A DNA stretch of 27,974 nt. It comes from Phascolarctobacterium_A succinatutens_B (GTDB lineage: Bacteria; Bacillota; Negativicutes; Acidaminococcales; Acidaminococcaceae). Where the stretch lies: the NCBI RefSeq assembly GCF_958453765.1, contig NZ_CAUDZA010000031.1, forward strand, positions 1 through 27,974, in the 5' to 3' direction. The notes under the pieces are model-generated. The model made no database searches. It was not told where the DNA came from and was given only the letters and a program-made list of their open reading frames with translations. The stretch's first letter is position 1; each line of letters starts with the position of its first letter. A program made the translations under genes and the position numbers. Below, in pieces: positions 22,133-27,974 of the stretch.

Positions 22133-23833
22133 ATGATACAGATGAAAAAGATGCAATATCTGCTTGCTTCGCTGCTGGCGGCAAGCGTTTTTACAACTGC
22201 GGCTGAGGCTGCAAATTTTAATAATGAAGTAAAAACCCAGCAGGGTGTTGTTGCCGGTGTTTATGACGACAAGCATCAGGTAGTGCAATGGCTGGGTGTT
22301 CCGTATGCGCAGCAGCCGACGGGCGCTGACCGTTGGCGTGAGGCGCAGCAGGCAAAGAAGCATAAGGGAATTTTGGACTGCACCAAGGCTGCACCGGCGA
22401 ATATCCAATATAACGGTAAAAAGGTGCTCGGTCAGGAGGGCATGCTGACGCTTGATATTGTGCGCCCGGATACGCAGGAAAAGAATCTGCCGGTATTAGT
22501 TTATATCCACGGCGGCAATAATCAGGCCAGCAACAGCCATCTGATGGAGGGCAACAAGCTGGCGCAGGAAGGCAACATGGTTTATGTTTCCGTACAGTAT
22601 CGCCTGGGACTTTTTGGCTTTAATAATCTGCCTGCTCTGGCAGATGGCAACAAGAAGGAACAGAGCGGTAACTTCGGCTTCCTTGACCAGGCTGCAGCCT
22701 TGGACTGGGTACGCGAAAATATCAAGGAGTTCGGCGGTGACGCCAAGAATATTACTGTTTCCGGTTTTTCTGCCGGCGGACGTGATGTTATGGCGATGCT
22801 GATTTCGCCTGTTTTCAAAAATAAATTTGATAAGGCTATTTCCTTTAGCGGCGGTCTGACTGTTGCCGATGCTGACAAGAGCAAGAAAACTATCGCGCAG
22901 AAATTAGCCCCGATGGTGGTAGAGGATGGTAAGCAAAATAATCTGATTAACGCCGAAAACTGGCTGCTTAGTGACAACGGCAAGGATAAAAAGGCCGTGC
23001 GTCAATATCTGCAGGCAATGCCGGCAGAGCGTCTGGCGCCGGTGATGGCAGGCGCTGTCATCCGCATGAGCGCATTTCCGCATCTTTACGGCGATGGAGA
23101 GGTGCTGCCGGTAGAAGGCTTTGCTACGAAGCATTACTACAGCGTACCGCTGCTGATGCTGGCAAGTGCTGACGAGTTCAGCTCCTTTGCTGCACGTGAT
23201 CCTTTCTTTAAGGATCGTCTTGGCTTAATCAACAACGATTATAAGACTACGAGTGAATTTAAATTTGCCAATAAATACGGCAGTGCTTTGTATGGCTTCT
23301 TCAACGGCCAGCAGTCTGCTGAGGTTTTGTATCCGCATTATAAGGCCGATATGTATGTCTGCAGCTTTGCCTTTGCTCATACTGCTGACGTTGTCGGCAA
23401 GGAATATATGGTGCGTAACGGTGCGTTGCATGGCATCTTCCAGCCCTTCCTGACGGATCAGGGCTACGGCTATACCAAAAATACCGATGCCTTTGAGCAG
23501 GCGGGCTCCAAAGAATTGAGCAAAGCATTTATTGCTTCGATTGCGGCCTTTGTGCGTACCGGTAATCCTAATACTCCGGCTTTGGGAACAACGTGGCAGG
23601 CATGGAATCCCACCTACCGTCCGGAGCTTGTATGGGATGCCAACCGTCAGCATGCACGCATCAGCAGTATCAACAGCAGAGTAAGCTATGCCGGTATTTT
23701 GGCAGAGATGGCTAATGACAAGAGCATCAATGAGCAAAGCAAAAATTATATCATTCATAATGTGCTGAACGGACGCTGGTTCAGTGATGAGCTGGATGCC
23801 AAATACGGCAACCCCAGCCTGTGGCCTAAATAA
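22133..23833 (+). CDS. Exported type-B carboxylesterase
   Basis: This is a serine esterase of the type-B carboxylesterase/para-nitrobenzyl esterase family with a signal peptide (MKKMQYLLASLLAASVFTTAAEA, cleaved near AEA-ANF), so it probably acts outside the membrane. From the ATG at 22133 it has 566 residues. The oxyanion HGG is at 126-128 (VYIHGGNNQ). The nucleophile elbow is SGFSAGG with S213; the family norm is GESAGG, and here Phe replaces Glu. The catalytic His is probably in NGALHGIFQPF. FGGDAKNITVSG is family-typical. GAGG at 22123-22126 is 6 bases from ATG 22133; ATG 22142 gives the bare signal peptide and is an alternative. pepF follows after 26 bp. The natural substrate is unknown. 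Confidence 0.88.
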   Translation: MIQMKKMQYLLASLLAASVFTTAAEAANFNNEVKTQQGVVAGVYDDKHQVVQWLGVPYAQQPTGADRWREAQQAKKHKGILDCTKAAPANIQYNGKKVLGQEGMLTLDIVRPDTQEKNLPVLVYIHGGNNQASNSHLMEGNKLAQEGNMVYVSVQYRLGLFGFNNLPALADGNKKEQSGNFGFLDQAAALDWVRENIKEFGGDAKNITVSGFSAGGRDVMAMLISPVFKNKFDKAISFSGGLTVADADKSKKTIAQKLAPMVVEDGKQNNLINAENWLLSDNGKDKKAVRQYLQAMPAERLAPVMAGAVIRMSAFPHLYGDGEVLPVEGFATKHYYSVPLLMLASADEFSSFAARDPFFKDRLGLINNDYKTTSEFKFANKYGSALYGFFNGQQSAEVLYPHYKADMYVCSFAFAHTADVVGKEYMVRNGALHGIFQPFLTDQGYGYTKNTDAFEQAGSKELSKAFIASIAAFVRTGNPNTPALGTTWQAWNPTYRPELVWDANRQHARISSINSRVSYAGILAEMANDKSINEQSKNYIIHNVLNGRWFSDELDAKYGNPSLWPK

Positions 23834-23859
23834 GCAGTTTTATAAGGAGCTGATTAATA

Positions 23860-25686
23860 ATGACAGAAGAAAAAAATACTACTCCGCTTCATGGCAGCAA
23901 TGTTGCCAGAGAGCAGATTCCGGCAGCCTGCAAATGGCAGGTAAGCGATATATATGCCAGTGAAAATGATTGGCAGGCGGCCTGCGAAGAATATAAAAGC
24001 AAGCTGCCGCAGCTGCAGGCTATGCAGGGTCAACTGAATACTGCAGCCGCAGTGTGTGCTGCCTTAAAGCTGCAGGAAGAGTTGGCAAAGCTGCTGGATA
24101 AGATTTACGCTTACGCACGCTTGCAGCAGGATGCGGATAATACGGACCAGAAGCTGCAGGCGCTCGCAGGCGAGGCCGAAGGTATGGCAGCAGCCTTCAG
24201 TAACGCTAACGCTTTTGTAGAGCCGGAAATGCTGGCCTTAGGCAAGGAAAAGCTGTTGCAGATGCTGGACGAAGAGCCTGCATTGGCAGAATACCGTTTT
24301 TATATTGAAAATATGGTTCGTTTATCAGACCATGTTTTGTCTGCAGATAAAGAGGCTGTTTTTGCGCAAAGCCATTTGGCAACAGGTACTGCAGCAGCGG
24401 CCTTCCGCGCACTTGTGAGTGCCGATATGCAGTTCCCGGAAATTACCGACGGACAGGGCAACAAGACTAGCGTCAGCGAAGGCTGCTATCTGCTGAATAT
24501 GACCTCTCCTGACCGTGTACTGCGTAAAAATTCTTTTACCGGCCTGATGAATACCTATCATCAATACCGCAATACGTTGGCAGCAACACTCACAGGCTCT
24601 GCACGCACCGGTTATTTTTATGCTACCGTGCATAACTATAAAGATACACTGGAAGCAGCGTTGGCAGAGGATAATATTCCGTCCAGCCTCTACGACGGAC
24701 TGATTGATACTGTGCATGATAATTTTGCGCCGCTGCATGAATATATCCAATTAAAAAAGGACGTGCTGGGCGTAGATGAATTCCATTACTATGACATGTA
24801 TATGCCTATTTCCACTGCGGGTGACAGCTTTGCCTGCAGCTTTACGGAGGCCTGCACCAAGGTTGAGGAAGCACTTGCTCCCTTGGGCAAGGAATATCTT
24901 GCGGCGCTGCATAAAGGCATGACAGAAGGCTGGATTGACGTATATGAAAATAAGGGCAAGCGCTCCGGTGCGTATTCCTGGGGCGTATACGGCGTGCATC
25001 CCTTTGTGTTGCTCAATTATCAGCCGCGTTATAACAGCATTTCTACCATCGCGCACGAAATGGGCCATGCTATGCACAGCTACTTCAGTAGTCAGGCACA
25101 AAGCTACGTCAATTCGGAATATACAATTTTCTGCGCGGAGGTTGCGTCCACTACAAATGAAAACCTGCTGCTGGAGCATACCTTGAAGCATGCTACGGCA
25201 GAGCAGAAGATTTATCTTCTGAACCAGTTCCTGGAGGCAGTACGCACAACGGTCTACAGACAGGTGCAGTTTGCCGAATTCGAAAGATATATTCACGGAG
25301 AAATTACCGCAGGCCGTTCACTGCAGGCTGAAAAGCTGGAGGAATACTGGCTGCAGAGCAATAGGGATTACTATGGCCCGGCGCTGACAGTGGACAAGGA
25401 ATTGGCAAGCGAATGGTCCCGTATCCCGCACTTCTATACGCCGTTTTATGTGTACAAGTACGCAACAGGCTACAGTGCAGCGACAGCCTTCGCCAGTGCA
25501 ATTTTAAGCGGCGAAGCGGGAGCGGTGGAAAAATATCTGGGCTTCCTGCATGCGGGCGGAAGCGATTATTCGCTGAACATCCTGAAGAACGCCGGCGTGG
25601 ATTTGAATACGCCGCAGCCTGTAACGGTAACGCTGCAGAAGTTTGCTGCTAAGCTCAAGGAGCTGAAGGCGCTGTTGGGAAAGTAA
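23860..25686 (+). CDS. pepF: Oligoendopeptidase F (M3 family)
   Basis: PepF is a zinc metallopeptidase that cleaves oligopeptides in the cytoplasm during peptide use or protein turnover. The 608-residue protein has a helical N-terminal region, the M3 zinc motif H399-E400-MG-H403 in TIAHEMGHAMHSYF, and the third ligand E427 in CAEVASTTNE. The C-terminal YKYATGYSAATAFASAIL and FLHAGGSDYS are diagnostic for PepF. AAGGAG lies just before the ATG at a normal distance. No signal peptide is present, so it acts inside the cell, unlike the upstream esterase. No terminator was seen after the stop; the next unit is tRNA-Leu with its own promoter. Confidence 0.96.
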   Translation: MTEEKNTTPLHGSNVAREQIPAACKWQVSDIYASENDWQAACEEYKSKLPQLQAMQGQLNTAAAVCAALKLQEELAKLLDKIYAYARLQQDADNTDQKLQALAGEAEGMAAAFSNANAFVEPEMLALGKEKLLQMLDEEPALAEYRFYIENMVRLSDHVLSADKEAVFAQSHLATGTAAAAFRALVSADMQFPEITDGQGNKTSVSEGCYLLNMTSPDRVLRKNSFTGLMNTYHQYRNTLAATLTGSARTGYFYATVHNYKDTLEAALAEDNIPSSLYDGLIDTVHDNFAPLHEYIQLKKDVLGVDEFHYYDMYMPISTAGDSFACSFTEACTKVEEALAPLGKEYLAALHKGMTEGWIDVYENKGKRSGAYSWGVYGVHPFVLLNYQPRYNSISTIAHEMGHAMHSYFSSQAQSYVNSEYTIFCAEVASTTNENLLLEHTLKHATAEQKIYLLNQFLEAVRTTVYRQVQFAEFERYIHGEITAGRSLQAEKLEEYWLQSNRDYYGPALTVDKELASEWSRIPHFYTPFYVYKYATGYSAATAFASAILSGEAGAVEKYLGFLHAGGSDYSLNILKNAGVDLNTPQPVTVTLQKFAAKLKELKALLGK

Positions 25687-25716
25687 CCACTCTATAAGAA
25701 ATTTAAAATAAGGCTA

Positions 25717-25745
25717 TTGACAAAGCTTTAAGAAACGAGTATAAT
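25717..25745 (+). promoter_or_regulatory. Consensus promoter of tRNA-Leu
   Basis: Perfect TTGACA (25717-25722), a 17-bp spacer and perfect TATAAT (25740-25745), 29 bp before the mature tRNA 5' end. Such strength is expected for a stable RNA gene. Confidence 0.93.
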
Positions 25746-25774
25746 TGTTATTGTTCCGAGTGATTGGAACTTAT

Positions 25775-25861
25775 GCCGAAGTGGCGGAATTGGCAGACGC
25801 ACTTGACTCAAAATCAAGCGGGTTCACGCTCGTGCCGGTTCGAGTCCGGCCTTCGGCACCA
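25775..25861 (+). tRNA. tRNA-Leu (anticodon CAA)
   Basis: The sequence folds as a class II tRNA. Acceptor arms are GCCGAAG (25775-25781) and CTTCGGC (25851-25857), followed by A and an encoded CCA (25859-25861). The anticodon stem is CTTGA/TCAAG (25802-25806/25814-25818) with loop CTCAAAA, giving anticodon CAA (25809-25811), which reads UUG. A long variable arm (around CGGGTTCACGCTCG) and the T arm GCCGGTTCGAGTCCGGC are present. The D arm is GGCGGAATTGGCAGACGC. It stands alone, with its own promoter and terminator. Confidence 0.97.
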
Positions 25862-25871
25862 GTAAATTTAG

Positions 25872-25900
25872 GCTCTACAATTTCGGTTGTAGAGCTTTTT
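25872..25900 (+). terminator. Rho-independent terminator of tRNA-Leu
   Basis: GCTCTACAA (25872-25880) pairs with TTGTAGAGC (25887-25895) around TTTCGG, followed by T5 (25896-25900). It starts 10 bp after the CCA end. The radical SAM gene begins 36 bp further on and may depend on readthrough. Confidence 0.93.
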
Positions 25901-25935
25901 CTGTATTTGTGGTTAAAAATTTGAGGAGCAAAGAA

Positions 25936-27648
25936 ATGCAAGTAGTATTAAGCGCAATTAACAGTAAATATATCCATACCGGCCTTGGTCTGCGCTATGT
26001 CGGCGAATATGCTAAAGCGCAGGGGCATGAGGTAACATTAATAGAAGAAACAATCAATACCCCAATTCTGGCGGTGCTGGAAAAAATAATGGCAGTACCG
26101 GCACAGGTCTACGGCTTTTCGGTACATATCTGGAACAAGCCATTCGTATTCAAGCTTATTCGCATGCTGCGCAAACTGCGTCCGCAAGCAGCAATCGTTA
26201 TTGGCGGACCTGAGGTAGCGTTTGACGCGGAGAGAATTTTTACGGAGCTGCCGCAGGCAGACTATATCGTGCAGGGAGAGGGTGAGCTGGTATTCAGCGA
26301 GCTGCTGGAGTATTTGGCTGGTGGTGGCTCTGTCCCTCAGCATATTGCGTATCGCGAAGGGGAGCAGGTGAACCTGAATGGAGGCATTACCGTAATAGAT
26401 GATATGTCACTGCTGCCGTTCCCGTATCCTGATCTGGAAAAAATGCTGGCAGAGCATAAAATAGTTTATTACGAATGCACGCGTGGCTGCCCGTTTAATT
26501 GCGCGTATTGCCTGTCCGGCATATCGCGCTCTGTGCGCAAGCGTCCGCTGGAGCTTGTGCTGCGCGATTTGGACCGATTTATTGCTGCAGGCGTGCCGTT
26601 GGTGAAGTTCGTAGACCGTACTTACAATCTGGACGAAAAATACTTTCTGCCGATGATGGAGCATTTAGCACAGGCTGATACAAATGCAACTTTCCACTTT
26701 GAAATTAAGGCCGATATACTGTCAGAGCACGTTATGGATTTTCTGGCGACTGTTCCGAAGGGACGCTTTCAGTTGGAAATCGGTATTCAGAGCACGCATC
26801 AGCCAACATTAAAAGCTATCAACAGGCAGGATAACTGGGAAAAGCTGTCTGCTAATGTCAAACGTCTGCTGTCCTTCGGTAATATGCATATCCATGTTGA
26901 TTTGATTGCAGGCTTACCTTATGAAGATTTGCCGACATTTGCCAAATCCTTTGATGATGTTTACGGTTTGGGTGCGGATATGCTGCAGCTGGGCTTTTTG
27001 AAGGTTCTGCCGGGTACGCAGATGCGCAGGGAAACAGAGCAGCATGATTTGCGTTATATGGACGAACCGCCTTATGAGATTTTGGCGACTAAGTATATGC
27101 CATATGAGGATATGCTGTATTTGAAGCACTTGGATAATATTCTGGACCAGACAGCCAACAGCGGTGGCTTTAAATATACGCTGAGGGCATTGCTGCGTGC
27201 TTCCGGCATGACAGCCTTTGCCTTTTACAGAAAGCTGACGCAGTGGTGGGTGAAGGCAGGATTTTATCCGCAGACGCACAATGCCAAGGGTGTAGCGGCA
27301 ATCCTAAAGCAATTTATAGAAGAAAATTATGCCGGGCAGCAAGCGGAATTACTGGAGATTCTGCGTTTTGACGTATTCTGCGAGATACCGCAGTGGCGTC
27401 CGGAGTGGCTGAAGTGGCAGACGGAAGAAATTTTTGAAGCGGTTTCTGCTTTTTGGCGCGATGAAGAGAAGGTACGCCGATATATTCCTGCGTATAAATT
27501 CAGCAGCTGGCGCCAAATTCACAAGCTTTATCCGATTGAATTGTTTAAAGCTGATTGGGAAACCGGTAATGCAGAAGAAATTTTTGTGATGCTGGATAAC
27601 AGCGGCGAGCAGCAGAAGCTGATTAAGCTGCCGATTGAAGTAAAATAG
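25936..27648 (+). CDS. B12-binding-domain radical SAM protein (DUF4080 type)
   Basis: This 570-residue protein has an N-terminal Rossmann-like B12-binding-type domain (residues 1-145, opening VVLSAINSKYIHTGLGLRYV). A radical SAM domain follows, with the cluster motif C185-PFN-C189-AY-C192 (CX3CX2C), preceded by an extra Cys at 181 in ECTRGC. Further radical SAM landmarks are FVDRTYNLDEKYF, FHFEIKADIL and FQLEIGIQSTHQPTLKAINR. The C-terminal third, about 400-570, looks like the DUF4080 extension. The canonical cobalamin DxHxxG motif is not evident, so B12 use is uncertain. I chose ATG 25936 with GAGGAG at 25923-25928; an upstream frame start at 25909 lies in the tRNA terminator region. The substrate is unknown; a methylation or C-C bond reaction is only a family-level guess. 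Confidence 0.88.
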   Translation: MQVVLSAINSKYIHTGLGLRYVGEYAKAQGHEVTLIEETINTPILAVLEKIMAVPAQVYGFSVHIWNKPFVFKLIRMLRKLRPQAAIVIGGPEVAFDAERIFTELPQADYIVQGEGELVFSELLEYLAGGGSVPQHIAYREGEQVNLNGGITVIDDMSLLPFPYPDLEKMLAEHKIVYYECTRGCPFNCAYCLSGISRSVRKRPLELVLRDLDRFIAAGVPLVKFVDRTYNLDEKYFLPMMEHLAQADTNATFHFEIKADILSEHVMDFLATVPKGRFQLEIGIQSTHQPTLKAINRQDNWEKLSANVKRLLSFGNMHIHVDLIAGLPYEDLPTFAKSFDDVYGLGADMLQLGFLKVLPGTQMRRETEQHDLRYMDEPPYEILATKYMPYEDMLYLKHLDNILDQTANSGGFKYTLRALLRASGMTAFAFYRKLTQWWVKAGFYPQTHNAKGVAAILKQFIEENYAGQQAELLEILRFDVFCEIPQWRPEWLKWQTEEIFEAVSAFWRDEEKVRRYIPAYKFSSWRQIHKLYPIELFKADWETGNAEEIFVMLDNSGEQQKLIKLPIEVK

Positions 27649-27672
27649 AATAGTATTAGTACAATAAAAAAA

Positions 27673-27716
27673 GAGCTGACGAGAGAAAAAAATTCTTGCG
27701 TCAGCTCGATTTTTTT
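27673..27716 (+). terminator. Rho-independent terminator after the radical SAM gene
   Basis: GAGCTGACG (27673-27681) pairs perfectly with CGTCAGCTC (27699-27707), followed by GA and T7 (27710-27716). The 17-base loop may form a few more A-T pairs. Confidence 0.92.
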
Positions 27717-27974
27717 GGAGAAATTTACGCAGATTTTACCGTTTTTCGGTAGAAATTTTAACTTTTTTGAGATTTTTTGAAGAAATTTCAGATGCTTTAA
27801 AGCGTGTATACATGATGCTTCTTTTGAATACTGAGCCACGTGTATCACGAAAAAATGTTAAAAAAGTAACAAAAAAGGTGTTGACATAATGCAGGTCACA
27901 TGGTATTATATACAAGTCAACGCGATACGGCAACAAAACAAAAGCCAAAATCGCTAGGCACTGAACCTTGAAAA
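27717..27974 (+). other. AT-rich upstream region and leader, probably of an rRNA operon
   Basis: No gene is present. The segment before the promoter is very AT-rich, like an UP element region, and holds a small stem TACCG/CGGTA around 27736-27750. Downstream of the promoter at 27881-27909 the untranslated leader ends with ACTGAACCTTGAAAA at the window edge. That wording closely resembles the sequence found shortly before 16S rRNA in many Firmicutes. The rRNA itself lies outside the window, so this is an inference from the leader and the promoter strength. Confidence 0.6.
27881..27909 (+). promoter_or_regulatory. Near-consensus promoter at the right edge, probable rRNA promoter
   Basis: Perfect TTGACA (27881-27886), a 17-bp spacer and TATTAT (27904-27909), with a TGG extended -10 (27901-27903). 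An A/T-rich tract precedes it. No start codon with a ribosome site follows before the window ends, which fits a stable RNA operon. Confidence 0.88.

Overview
The window is a gene-dense stretch of a Firmicutes-type chromosome in which every recognised gene lies on the + strand. The dense operons, sigma-A type promoters, AGGAGG-type ribosome binding sites and the order asp23/amaP - nusB - xseA - xseB - ispA - dxs - tlyA - nadK - argR - recN are classic for low-to-mid GC Gram-positive relatives. Together with the apparent mid-range base composition, the lar genes and the style of the intergenic repeats, I infer a member of the Negativicutes (perhaps close to Acidaminococcaceae/Phascolarctobacterium). 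The taxon is an inference only. recN is followed by a Nudix gene, not by spo0A as in spore formers such as Bacillus.

Layout. 1-497: no gene; paired hairpins and two copies of a dispersed repeat. 498-2733: larE and larC, for maturation of the nickel-pincer cofactor of lactate racemase-type enzymes; larC is split into two frames joined by an A9 slippery run, a candidate programmed -1 frameshift. 2786-4745: an unrecognised 514-residue protein plus a zinc-ribbon membrane protein, with their own extended -10 promoter. 4934-7021: pnp, ending in a strong terminator. 7067-7529: gene-free, with a third repeat copy. 7530-7982: dut. 8122-10104: tkt, with a good promoter and a long inverted repeat just upstream.

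10375-22002: one apparent 11.6-kb operon of 14 genes: asp23-type, amaP, DUF2273, nusB, a TsaD/Kae1-like paralogue (where Bacillus has folD), xseA, xseB, ispA, dxs, tlyA, nadK, argR, recN and a Nudix hydrolase, closed by a strong terminator. It joins envelope stress, transcription antitermination, DNA repair, isoprenoid precursor supply, ribosome methylation, NADP supply and arginine control. Many joints are overlaps or gaps of a few bases, implying translational coupling.

22133-25686: an exported type-B carboxylesterase and oligoendopeptidase F behind a consensus promoter. 25775-25861: tRNA-Leu(CAA) with its own promoter and terminator. 25936-27648: a B12-binding-type radical SAM protein. 27717-27974: a near-consensus promoter and leader that look like the start of an rRNA operon running out of the window.

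No phage, transposase, CRISPR array or obvious defence system is visible. The best leads are the larC frameshift site, the tkt and asp23 control elements, the TsaD-like paralogue, the unknown 2786-4745 pair, and the intergenic repeat family with an insertion in one copy.
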